From Urechis unicinctus (lineage: Eukaryota > Annelida > Polychaeta > Xenopneusta > Urechidae), in contig CM067354.1 of NCBI GenBank assembly GCA_034190875.2, positions 45,736,245-45,800,244 of the forward strand: a stretch of 64,000 bases of DNA. Reading direction: 5' to 3'. Shown piece after piece: positions 23,096 to 46,200 of this stretch. Under the pieces are notes generated by a model that worked only from the letters and a program-made list of their open reading frames with translations, made no database searches and was not told the origin of the DNA. The translations under genes and the position numbers were made by a program. Every line of letters starts with the position of its first letter. The stretch's first letter is position 1.

Positions 23096-25100
23096 TGTGG
23101 TAGGTCTGGTGGGCGAGGTTAAGCGTGGAGGAAGAGTTTGATGAGCTGCGATAAAGTGGGAAGGGAGAGTTTGATGGGCTAGGATAAAGTGGGAAGGGAG
23201 AGTTGATGGGCTGGGATAAAGTGGTTAGGGAGAGGTGATGGGCTGGGATAAAGTGGGAAGGGAGAGTTGATGGGCTGGGATAAAGTGGTTAGGGAGAGGT
23301 GATGGGCTGGGATAAAGTGGGTAGGGAGAGTTGATGGGCTGGGATAAAGTGGAAGGGAGAGTTTGATGGGCTAGGATAAAGTGGGTAGGGAGAGTTGATG
23401 GGCTGGGATAAAGTGGGTAGGGAGAGTTGATGAGCTGGGATAAAGTGGAAGGGAGAGTTTGATGGGCTAGGATAAAGTGGGTAGGGATAGTTGATGGGAT
23501 GGGATAAAAGTGGGAGTAGGGAGTGGAGTTTTGATGGGCTATGGGAGAGTGGGATAAAGTGGAGGGAGAGGGAGAGTTTGATGGGGGCTAGGATAAAGTG
23601 GGTAGGGAGAGTTGGGGCTGGGATAAAGTGGGTAAAGGGAGGGAGAGTTGATGGGCTGGGATAAGTGGGTAGGGGAGAGGGAGGGATAAAGTGGGTAGGG
23701 AGAGTTGATGGGCTGGGATGGGATAAAGTGGGGCTATAAAGGGAGAGTTGATGGGCTGGATAAAGTGGGTAGGGAGAGTTGATGGGCTGGGATAGTGGAA
23801 GGGAGAGTTTGATGGGCTAGGGCTAAAGTGGGTAGGGAGAGTTGATGGGCTGGGATAAAGTGGGATAGAGTTGATGGGCTGGGATAGAGTAAGGGGTAGG
23901 GAGAGTTTGATGGGCTGGGATAAAGTGGGTTAGGGAGATGGGCTGGGATAAAGTGGGAAGGGATGGGCTGGGAGGATAAAGTGGGTAGGGAGAGTTGATG
24001 GGCTGTTGATGGGATAAAGTGGGTAGGGAGAGTTGATGGGCTGGGATAAAGTGGAAGGGAGAGTTTGATGGGCTAGGATAAAGTGGGTAGGGAGAGTTGA
24101 TGGGCTGGGATAAAGTGGGTAGGGAGAGTTGATGGGCTGGGATAAAGTGGAAGGGAGAGTTTGATGGGCTAGGATAAAGTGGGTAGGGAGAGTTGATGGG
24201 CTGGGATAAAGGGAGGGAGAGTTGATGGGCTGGGTGGGTAGGGAGAGGGCTGATGGGGTAGGGATAAAGTGGAAGGGAGAGTTGATGGGCTGGGATAAAG
24301 TGGGTAGGGAGAGTTGGGCTGGGATAAGGGGGCTATAGGGGTAGGGAGAGTTGATGGGCTGGGATAAAGTGGGGATAGGGAGAGTTGATAAAGTGGGTGG
24401 GAAGGGTGGATAAAGTGGGTAGGAGAGTTGATGGGCTGGGATAAAAAGTGGGAAGGGAGAGTTTGATGGGATGGGATAAAGTGGGTAGGGAGAGTTGATG
24501 GGCTGATGGGGGCTGGGATAAAGTGGGTAGGGAGAGGGCTGATGGGCTGGAGTTGATGGGCTGGGATAAAGTGGAAGGGAGAGTTTGATGGGCTAGGATA
24601 AAGTGGGTAGGGAGAGTTGATGGGCTGGGATAAAGTGGGTAGGGAGAGTTGATGGGCTGGGATAAAGTGGGTAGGGAGAGTTGATGGGCTGGGATAAAGT
24701 GGGTAGGGAGAGTTGATGGGCTGGGATAAATGTGGTAGGGAGAGTTGATGGGCTGGGGGTAGGGAGAAAAGTGGGATAGGGAGAGTTTGATGGGCTAGGA
24801 TAAAGTGGGTAGGGAGAGTTGATGGGCTGGGATAAAGTGGGTAGGGAGAGTTGATGGGCTGGGATAAAGTGGGTAGGGAGAGTTGATGGGCTGGGATAAA
24901 GTGGGTAGGGAGAGTTGATGGGCTGGGATTAAGGGATTAAAAGTGGTTAGGGAGAGTTTGATAGGCTAGGATAAAGTGGATAGGGAGAGTTGATGGGCTG
25001 GGATCAATAGGGTAGGGAGAGTTGATGGGCTGGGATAAAGTGGATAGGGAGAGTTGATGGGCAGGGATAAAGTGGGTAGGGAGAGTTGTTGGACTGGGAA
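23096..25100. repeat. G-rich 32-bp minisatellite, roughly 60 copies over 2 kb
   Basis: The consensus unit is GGGATAAAGTGGGTAGGGAG plus AGTTGATGGGCT, with GGAAGGG and GTTAGGG variants. Copies between about 23500 and 24550 are scrambled by small insertions and deletions; the flanks are regular. Each unit junction holds four GGG runs with short loops, GGGCTGGG then GTGGGTAGGG, matching a G-quadruplex pattern on the plus strand. Confidence 0.95.
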
Positions 25101-26375
25101 TTTATAGAGCAGAGACACAAGAAAACCTGTATGCTTCTACATTGACGCCAATTCACATCTAAACAAATCATATGAATGACATTTTTTGTACATAAAACAA
25201 AGCTATTGTGCATTCCAGTGGAGATAAAAGCAATAACTGAAGATCATACATGCCTGTTTCTTTGCAGCTTGGGTATCTAGCAGATGGGTCAGGGGATAGG
25301 GGGTTTATAATACTTAAACACATTCATACATCATGGTATTTAATGACATAAACAAACCCATATCTAGCATATGGTAGGAAATGTCAAATACTGGTACAAA
25401 TTGGCACATATTAACAGATATTAGGTTGTGCCAATAATTATTGGCAAATAAATATATGGTCATACAGGAATGTGCCTAGTTTTTGTCACCAACAGATACT
25501 GGCACTAACTGGTACACATTAGATTAGCACTAACAGGCACAAGCCAACACTAACTGGCACAAACTAATTGGTGTCGTGAGATTCCATTACATAAGCATAG
25601 TACCTCTGGCAAGATAATGATTTCAACACTCTAAATAATCAATTTCATATCAATATACTATTAATACAGCAAACACAGTTCTGAATATTAATTGAAAATA
25701 ATAATTAGCTTTCCAAGCCAACAAACTCAACTAGTCATGACAAGCCACAGAGTATTTTTCATAGCCGACATAACTCAACAACAGATATTCGCATTTTCTG
25801 GAATTTTTCAGAGTATGAAACAAACAAATCTCAAAAATCAACAATAAACAGAGAAGGCACACCAAGGCAATGATCACAGAAGTTAGGATTTTGTCAAAGT
25901 AAATTTGTCTCAGTCACTGTCAGCTTGTTTACATTTCCAATTTTATACATTGTTTCAACATACAAATTGTCACCCAGATGCTTGGGTTGATGATAATTAG
26001 CAAGATGGCTCACACATCAGCCATGATCCACTCACCATATACCTGTCAACCATAACTATTACAGAACACCCTTGTATATATATATCATTGCATTGTGAAG
26101 GTTTGTCTGGATTAATATAATCAAACCAGTTACACGGATATTCAGCAATATTTTTACATGATTTTTAATAGTTGATAAATATCACAATGAAGTGCTTATT
26201 CATCCAACAGCTGTATTCCTCACAATAGGAATTTGGATCTCGACAGCACCAGTTATCCAACCTGAACCATTCATGGCAGGCCACAACCGTTGATATCAAA
26301 TAAGATAAGAGTACATTTGGAGAATTATAATTCTTTAAACTCGAAACAGAACAAGAGAGTGAAGATCATTATGTA
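25101..26375. other. 3' flank of PRRC1; no other gene
   Basis: AT-rich sequence downstream of the minus-strand PRRC1 stop codon, probably including its 3' UTR. CACTAACTGGCAC-type phrases recur several times at about 25500-25565. Confidence 0.4.
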
Positions 26376-30204
<3,829 letters not shown>

Positions 30205-30632
30205 CTTGGGTTGTTATATTTATGAATAAACTGTACAACAGAAATTGATTTACACTCTGATACATATACAGTAAATAGCATGCCTTTAACTGACAATCTA
30301 TTCAATGAAATCATCTAAAACTTATGTATGAAGGGATGTGAATAATAGACCAAATACGGTATTGGTAAACACTGCAGGGCATCCAATGCTGAAACTGGGC
30401 ATAGTGTAATACAAGAGAATGATGGTATTTCACGCATGCCGTTGCCACTAGTTACTCGACCTAATTGCTACTCATTACAGCTGATTACATTACAACAAAA
30501 AGGTGTTGAGGATCCAGTGTGGACCCTTATTGGCGATGTGACATTTTATGGCCCTATAAGAATTCCACAAAATCATTGAGAAATTTTTCTTTAATGCTTT
30601 CAAACGCAAAAAATGATCCAAAGTTTTCAATA

Positions 30633-31413
30633 GCCCTACAACTTACATTTACAAGACGTTCGACCGGAGCTATGTTTTTAATTGAACTGAATTGTAAGGG
30701 TGAAATACAATCGGTCTTTTAGCTCGGACAACATATAACCTGATAACCATACGGTCGTCTATGTAATTCGTAGTAATATATATCAAATTCAAGGGCTGCC
30801 TTTGTACACAGGTTCTAACATACAATTAAGTTAGATGAATCCTCAGAGGCTCAGTTGAAAAGGCAATCTGACAAGTGAGCGACAAATAGGTAGTTATTTT
30901 ACGTTTTTCCTTGAATCAGCACTTGTGTCGTCTCATAAACGAAGATATTGCAAAACAAACATCGGACTAACAAATTGTTTTATTTCCTTGACTCGTCAAC
31001 CCCGAAATGCTGACAACAACTCCTGAAACGTTGATTCATGTGAACTTATTTACCTTCGCTGCCACGTCTGTTACAGTACACCGAATTCGACATTGTTTGA
31101 CACACAAACTTGACCACAATGAGCAGCTAATGAGGCGACCAAATATGCAATAAACTTGGATTCGTTTAAGAAAATGTTTCATTAAAACGCTTATAAAATC
31201 TCATACTCCAGCGATGGAAATAGGGTTAACCATCTAGATGACAATTACCTACCATTTGCCATTTGCAGTAGGCTGAGTAACTAATGAGTGACAACAGAGT
31301 ACTTAGCCTTAGGAGTAAGGTCGGGTAATACTAATAGGCTAGGATAACCCCGGGAGATAACTAGCTCCGGTCGAACGGTAATATAAATATATACCTCGGA
31401 CGTCTTGTAGGGC
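30633..31413. mobile_element. Inverted-repeat-bounded segment related to 11423-12137; contains a probable PRRC1 5' exon
   Basis: GCCCTACAA at 30633 and CGTCTTGTAGGGC at 31401-31413 form inverted ends. The subterminal TTCGACCGGAGCTA at 30659-30672 pairs with TAGCTCCGGTCGAA at 31362-31375. The same blocks mark the left end of the 11423 segment. No transposase is seen. On the minus strand a donor-like GAAG|GTAAATA at 31054 and an acceptor GTTGTACAG near 30236 suggest a PRRC1 5' UTR exon within this segment. Confidence 0.4.
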
Positions 31414-31527
31414 CAGGAGATAACATGCACGATGTTGGTTTAGACATGTAAAATTACCCCATGGATGTGAGTATCCTGAGAATGACGTATTCCATGCATT
31501 GTTATTTGACCGAAGGTAATCATTGAT

Positions 31528-31649
31528 TAGGCAAAGAAACTTCGCCTCTGACAGCGTCCAAGCTATTTACTACTTTTCATCTCTCACATCCACGCTCTAG
31601 AAGGTGGCATCAGATGATCTAAACACCATATGGGCGAGTGCCTTGCCTA
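31528..31649. mobile_element. 122-bp internally deleted copy of the TAGGCAA transposon
   Basis: The left half matches the start of the 19026 element (TAGGCAAAGAAACTTCGCC, ACAGC, CTATTTACTACTTT, TCTCACATCC). The right half matches its end (AAGGTGGCATCAGAT, GGGCGAGTGCCTTGCCTA). The roughly 500 bases between are missing. No target duplication is evident. Confidence 0.7.
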
Positions 31650-31681
31650 CAATACTACTGTACTGCCTAATCTAAGATATG

Positions 31682-31743
31682 ATTATTGGAAATAACCCAA
31701 CAAATTAAGCTATGGCTTAATTTGTTGGGTTATTTCCAATAAT
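31682..31743. repeat. Perfect 29-bp inverted repeat with 4-base loop (hairpin)
   Basis: Positions 31682-31710 are exactly reverse-complementary to 31715-31743, separated by TATG. The arm starts ATTATTGGAAATAACCC. It lies between the PRRC1 5' region and the DNAAF4 3' end, 32 bases beyond a small transposon. Confidence 0.9.
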
Positions 31744-31966
31744 ATAAGTTTATCTGCGAATGAAAATCCAAAACAGCAATTGCCTTTGAGATGGCATATC
31801 TGCTCTAATGATTTAAATATTTAAGACTTTATATAAAGCTTAATGAAAAACTGATAATTCATGAATGGCAAATTATGAATTTTATTTCACATAACATGAA
31901 GTGGTAAGCCAATGCTGGATATGAACATGACTATTAGAATTGATGGCTATGTATTGGTGGCTCTGG

Positions 31967-40432
<8,466 letters not shown>

Positions 40433-41150
40433 TTTAAAGCAGCAATTATTCCAGTTTCCAACGACGCCAAAGTATGTAAAGCTGAGAACCGGAAACAACA
40501 AGTTCAACCTTGACCTCACCAAATATGGCGGCTAAAATGAAAAATGATTGACTCTTTGACGCGACTTTAACAAAGTTATCGCGTTGTTGTTTAAGTCTTC
40601 ACAAAAAGGCCCTAGCGTAATCCTGCGACTTGGTAAACTCATCGGGTATATGTAGATTAATGGAAACTATGTTTGAAGCATAAACTGAAGATTGATAATC
40701 GTTGTTTAGCTCTGCGCGGAAACAGGGAAATATCATTGCGTTGTTTTAGTCTTCACAAAAAGCCCCTAACGTAAATCAGCAACTTTGTGAACTCGCAGTA
40801 TTTATATGGATGAATGGAAGCTTTATGTTAAGAGCAAGAGCATAAACTGAAGATTGAATTTCGTTGTCTAGCACGGAAGTATCATTTCATCATAGACGCT
40901 GGTAGGGCTACATTTTGTCTGGCGTTAACTGTTTTGTTTGCACAAGCGGCTGATCAGTTTTCAAATTTAGGCGTTACATAATCAGAAATCCATTTTGACA
41001 ACCCCAACACATTTTCAAGGCTTTATAGATTAGGGGAAACTGGGCATGTTTTCAGAGATTGGATCAACACTACAAAATTTTATTTTAAACCAAGTATGTA
41101 AGCAAAAGGTTTTTTTTGCCAGGAAATAAGCACAAATTTTAAACGTAGTG
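40433..41150. promoter_or_regulatory. DNAAF4 upstream region with a diverged tandem duplication
   Basis: A YY1-like AAATATGGCGGC lies at 40521-40532, about 90 bases upstream of the DNAAF4 ATG. Two roughly 155-bp blocks follow in direct orientation (about 40581-40735 and 40739-40880), sharing GTCTTCACAAAAAG, AACTC and GCATAAACTGAAGATTGA. The region also faces the upstream side of GON4L, so it may act in both directions. This is inference. Confidence 0.4.
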
Positions 41151-41289
41151 TCTATTGGCATGGAAACCGGGCCAATAACCATCCGCTTGATGGTTCGGTG
41201 CACGGGAGATACGCATGCGCATATGAAACATCCTGTGGCGGGATATTCTTTCGTCACTTTCGTTTCCGTCGCCGAGGTGGAAGGATGCC

Positions 41290-41427
41290 ATGGACATTGG
41301 AGCGAGATTTGATTCTTTTGAATCACTGGTAGAGGGAGTTGAAGTGTTTGGTCAAGAAAACAATGTTGTATTCGTTAAACACGACAGTAAGACAGTAGAA
41401 ACAGCGCACGTCAACGCCAGACGATGA
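41290..41427 (+). pseudogene. ZSWIM3/MULE-type N-terminal domain fragment (45 codons)
   Basis: The ATG at 41290 opens MDIGARFDSFESLVEGVEVF and continues to FVKHDSKTVETAHVNARR before a stop at 41425. The pattern of a phenylalanine-rich start, a hydrophobic helix and a SKTV block resembles the N-terminal region of ZSWIM3-like and MULE-associated proteins. It is truncated. A chance match is possible. Confidence 0.35.
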
Positions 41428-41564
41428 ACATGATGCTTGTCTAACCAAGACGTCATAAATACAGACATTTTGAGTAAACATTTGCCAGGATACAAAAGCC
41501 TTATCAGTTGTATAATTATTCAACATAGACTACCTATTATTTTGGACAACTAATCACATTTCAG

Positions 41565-41834
41565 TATTTGTCAACCTTCAACAAGACAAGGAGTCTTTCA
41601 CCAATATCAAACAAGTCAATGCAGACTGTCGAACACCTGAAAGTCTTTCGGTCCAAGAACATTGATGCCGAATTGAAAAATCTTTTGCCGTGCAATGGTG
41701 GACTTAGTAGTCATTTGTCGGGTTACCGTGCACGCAAAGATAAGCTTATTTGTTATTCGCACGGTTACTATTATAACATGACATCACTATCATCACATGA
41801 GAAGTACAGGTGTGAAAAAGATTATACATCATAA
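41565..41834 (+). pseudogene. FLYWCH-like zinc-finger fragment
   Basis: After an acceptor-like ATTTCAG the frame ends with DKLICYSHGYYYNMTSLSS, HEKYRCEK and a stop. An aromatic GYYY segment followed by a spaced Y-R-C is FLYWCH-like. The remaining Cys/His ligands are not convincing. It sits within the inverted-repeat element. Confidence 0.3.
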
Positions 41835-42403
41835 ATACCCAACAGAGTATTAGGATTCGTTATCTCCCTGACGATTTTGGATATTTATAGCATAGGGAAA
41901 TCAGGAAGAAATACAAGATTATGGTTAGACAAAGAAACCAGTTGTGAATCACCTAGGTACTAAGGCTCAACAACGAGTACTTATAGTCTTAACAACCTAT
42001 TAAACTGGCTTATCTTGTACATTTGGCATGCATGCATGTACATATAAGGCAATATCCCTTTAGAAATGTGTAAGAATCACGTGGTTCTCCACAACGATAA
42101 GGACGTCCTGAACATACCATTTCGTTCTTCAAATCAAAAGTACAAATAAACTCATGGCATGAAATGCAATGTTATTTAAATCTAGTCAAATGCTGAACCT
42201 AGTCAAATGCTGACTTAAATTGTCTAGTAGAACTGGATTTATTCAACACAACCAATAGATATCATGTCCCGTGCATATAGATGATAGTTCAGTTGTGTGC
42301 ACGGTTTCCGGGCGAATAACACGCCATCAGAGCATTCCGTGCACGGTTTCCGTGCATGCATCGCGAGACTGTGTTGTTGTTGGCCCGGCTTCCGTGCCAA
42401 TAG

Positions 42404-43147
42404 CAACTTCCAATTTTAAATTTGATCCAACAAACAATCTGATTATGATTAGATGTCCAAACTTGCCATGTCTGCTTTAACCCTTTGCTGCTTTTGTGGC
42501 TGTCTTGTTCCAGACCTAAATATGATTGTTGTCTCTGCTACTGCAGACATAGTGGCCAATGGAAGGTCTGTTGTGCTTTTTTTACCAGCTTTTTGATAGT
42601 CTTAAGACTTGTTGTGCCTCACTTGCAAAACCTAAGCATTATGTACCATTTTCACCAGCTACAACAGAATTAGTGGGGCGGGCGAGGTTTGGACAACTGG
42701 CCAATTAAGGCCTGATAGCTTTATTGATGCAGCATGATCCCTAAAAATTTACACAGCTAAGCTGACAGATGTCAAGGCATAAATTATCATCATTTAAGGC
42801 TTCCTCAATCTTTCAGAGACAATTTTTAGATTGCTGAAAACTAATATTGGTATTATAGTTATTTTGCTTAAACCTACACCAGTGGTCAGTAATTTGTCAT
42901 CAGTAATCTGATTTATCTGATTATTCTCTTGACGAGATTCAGGTGATGCTGTTTGAGATTCATATTGATTAATATAGCCTGTTTAATCCACATGCAAAAC
43001 TTATTTTTGTGTGGTGGTGTTCATGAAACATTTCACAAAACAGTATAATTCAACATGTTTTGTGAGTTGTTTAATCAGTGTTTGGGTGTAAGTTGCTATA
43101 TACTATATGTTATAATCTTGCTGTTTGATATATAATTACTGTTTCAG
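42404..43147. other. Probable GON4L 5' intron or leader; no coding exon
   Basis: AT-rich sequence ending in an acceptor-like TACTGTTTCAG at 43147, immediately before the first GON4L coding exon. A non-coding first exon must lie upstream but was not identified. Confidence 0.4.
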
Positions 43148-43149
43148 CC

Positions 43150-43257
43150 ATGAATCATGTCAGACAATGCTGTGGGAAACAATGCTGCATCAACCTCAGC
43201 AGTTTTCCCCAAAACTCCCAGAAAGAACCCCACCCCTCGCAAGTTACTACGAATTAA
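43150..43257 (+). promoter_or_regulatory. Overlapping upstream ORF at the GON4L start
   Basis: An ATG seven bases before the GON4L ATG, in another frame, runs 35 codons to a TAA at 43255 inside the coding sequence. Its context (CAGCCATGA) is at least as good as that of the main start (AATCATGTC), so it could reduce GON4L translation. Confidence 0.4.
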
Positions 43258-46200
43258 TCAATGTTTGCACCATGACAGGATACCCCTAAAAATGGGGGAA
43301 TCTGATAGTCCCAAGGAGAAGTCTTTAAGTTCAAAATCATGTGTTTCTGAGGGAGTTGATGCTTGTAGGCCTGATAGCACAACAAATCTAACTGTTGCGT
43401 CTTGTGTCTCAACTTCGTCAAACCATTGTGATGATGCAAAAAAAACATCCTCAGGTAGGATAACATCAGCAAACCAACACAGGGGTGATGTTCCAACCAG
43501 GACACCACGGAAACGGAAACTTTCTACAGGGAGGCATCATAGTGTGCTGAAGAAGAAGAAATCTTCTGATAGCGTGGACAAATCAGAAGTCTGTGCCGAT
43601 GGATTGGATAGTTCATCTCCAACAGCAGTGTAAACCACTTTCCCATGATCATACTGAGAGGACTTCAAGTGAACTGTTCACACCTACCAAGGATGGATCA
43701 GGCTTCAGCAGTAACCTTCCCTCCAATCAAAGCACACCTGCCAAAATGGGAATAGGCTCAGATCAACTTTCAGAACTTGTGCACCAGCTTACAACATTGG
43801 GGGAGAGTGTGTCTCCATCAGTTAACAAGATGTCCTCATCAACCACTCCAAGTCGTAGGCGAGGATACTCAAGTAAGAGAAATCTCTTCTCTCCTCATAG
43901 CACATCCAAGAAGAAGAAACGCTTCACTCCTATCAAATTTTCGTGGAATACACGCACACCATCTAAGAGCCCAGGCAGAGCACCTTCAAGCTCATTCAAG
44001 CGAAAATTGTACCAGGTGTCCCATACACAGGCTGAAGATAGCTCTCAGGGCAAGCAAGAAACTCCACACAAGCTATTGTCCAGGTACCATTGCTGAAAGC
44101 TATTTTCATCCTGACATGCCTTATGATCCATTTGTTAAGGGTAGGAAACTTACAACACTGAACAGGCTGGGATATTTGCAGGATGACTAAACAGGGTCTT
44201 AGCCAGGATTTCCAACCTGCCTCTCCACCCCCCCCCCCACCCTGTCCGTACCCCGTGCACAATGTATGCCGTCCTCCTAGTTGCTTTTATTCTTACAAAC
44301 CTCGAACATATTTTGTATCATTCTAGAGAAGGTATAGAATCAACATGGACTGGGACCTTGTTTTACGAGGAGACGAAGCTGGTGGTCACTCCATTCACCA
44401 TCATTAATGTATTATGACGTCGATTAAACCCCGTGCATCATAAAAAGCATTATCAAACAGCAGTATTTATCTTGATCGTAAATGAGCGGCTAGTTTATCT
44501 TTGAATGGGCCGACTAGGATAATTTTTTGTATCCAGCCTGGGAGGTGTGGACAGGGTTGGTGGGTGGACAATCTTAAGGTGAAAATTCCAGTCTGTCCAA
44601 ATCGTCGATCACCCATCCAATGGACGTGTGGACCGGTCTCGGGTTAAGACCCTGTGTTTAAATATACACTTTTACCATATAATTCTTGATATTCTTTTTA
44701 AAAATATGCAATGAAGTATGTCTGTGTTTCTGCTTTCTATTATATATAACCACCATTTATAACAGCATATTTTTATTTTGTCAACTTGTTTACCATTCTC
44801 TATCCCACAAAATGTTTGTGCCCTACAGGAGTCCTAAGACACCTCTGAAAGTCACTCCGCGTAAGGGTTACCTAAATCTCAACCCTCAAAGCGGTAATTA
44901 TTCTCCACAGCTTGGAGATGACCTACAGCTTGATCTGACTGGCCCCGTGGACAGCAGCATGGACATTGAGGACCAACTAGAGATTGTATCTATGGATCAG
45001 GAAGGCAGCGACGTTGAGAAGGACCCTCATCAAACCAGTATTGACATAGATCAGGAGCTGGAGGGGAAATCTCAAAAGTTCAACTTCACAGCAAAAAACG
45101 TGAAGACTCTTATTCATGTGGGTATTGATGTCTGTATATTTAAACTTGTCAATGGTAATGATTTGGGGTTTTTTTCGTCAGCTCTGTGTAATTTTATCTG
45201 TAGAAATTTGATCATTTTTTATAAATTCTGGATTTTGGACAGGTTTACTTTGATTGATCCCCTCTATATAGATGGTTTTAGCCTAAAATGAGCTCAATAT
45301 GTTGTGGTGGACCTTTTGAGAAATATATATGTTAGCCATCTTGTTGGATATTAGAGTGGACATTCCACGTAACTTGATTGCTGTCTGCAGGAGGTGATAA
45401 AGAATGAATCCATCATGGACCTCTTACATAACCAGCTGAAGGAAAGCAACCTGCAAGAGGAGTTCCATGATGCTGTATTCAAGCCACGAATGACGAGGTC
45501 CAGAGTCAAAGAGGCCCTCCAAAATAGTGATGTAAGGAATTCTGATGACCTCTTTTGAGAACCCAGTCCCAAAACACTCCCCTCCCCATCCATCCTTTCT
45601 ATTTGACTAAATAGAACAAATTCTGCTGAATGTTTCCCCCCATGCAATGTAAGATTGATTTTTGTCAGTTTGCAGAATGAGATGTTGACTCACTATATTT
45701 GCTGTAAAACAAAAGCCACATTATTAATAGCTAATCTTGTTGTGCAAGGAACAACACCTTTTTGAACTCAAGTTATGGAAAATCTGTTTCTGGTAAAATC
45801 ACTTTCACAGATTTCATAATGATATGATTTGAAGCATATGGTTGATTGTGTGTGTCATGCAGGGCCCCTTACCATGGACTCTGACGCCAATAAAAGCACA
45901 GAAAAAGGCAGATGACAGAGAACAGTTCCTGGAACTGACATTCTCTGATGAAGAGGATGACGAATACAAACCTACACAAGATGAACTTGATGTAAGTGAA
46001 GCCTGCTAACCTCATGTACATACAAAAGAGAGACTCCTCTATCTCAGTCGGACCTCTATCATAAGTCTCCTCGTGTAAGATGCTTAAGTGTCATCATTTT
46101 GGTAAAACCTGATTTTTGTGTTTTGTGGTCAGTTGAGTGATGAGGAGAGCATTGTTTCCTCTCATACCAGTGAGATAGGGTCACCTCTGCTGCTCACCCC

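Larger units (their letters stand above)
41152..42403. mobile_element. Inverted-repeat element with ZSWIM3-like and FLYWCH-like coding fragments
   Basis: The 24 bases at 41152-41175 (starting CTATTGGCATGGAAACCGGG) are inversely repeated at 42380-42403 with 22 of 24 matches. GTGCACGG and GCATGC motifs recur just inside both ends. Two protein-like fragments lie between (41290 and 41568). The combination suggests a Mutator-like transposon relic, but no MULE catalytic core was found. Confidence 0.45.

Noticed and set aside
23096..25100. CRISPR-like or satellite-encoded gene
   Set aside because: Plain tandem minisatellite; no spacer structure and no sustained ORF.
40440..40560. RFX X-box expected for a ciliary gene promoter
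   Set aside because: GTTTCCAACGAC near 40457 only loosely resembles the consensus; not enough to call.
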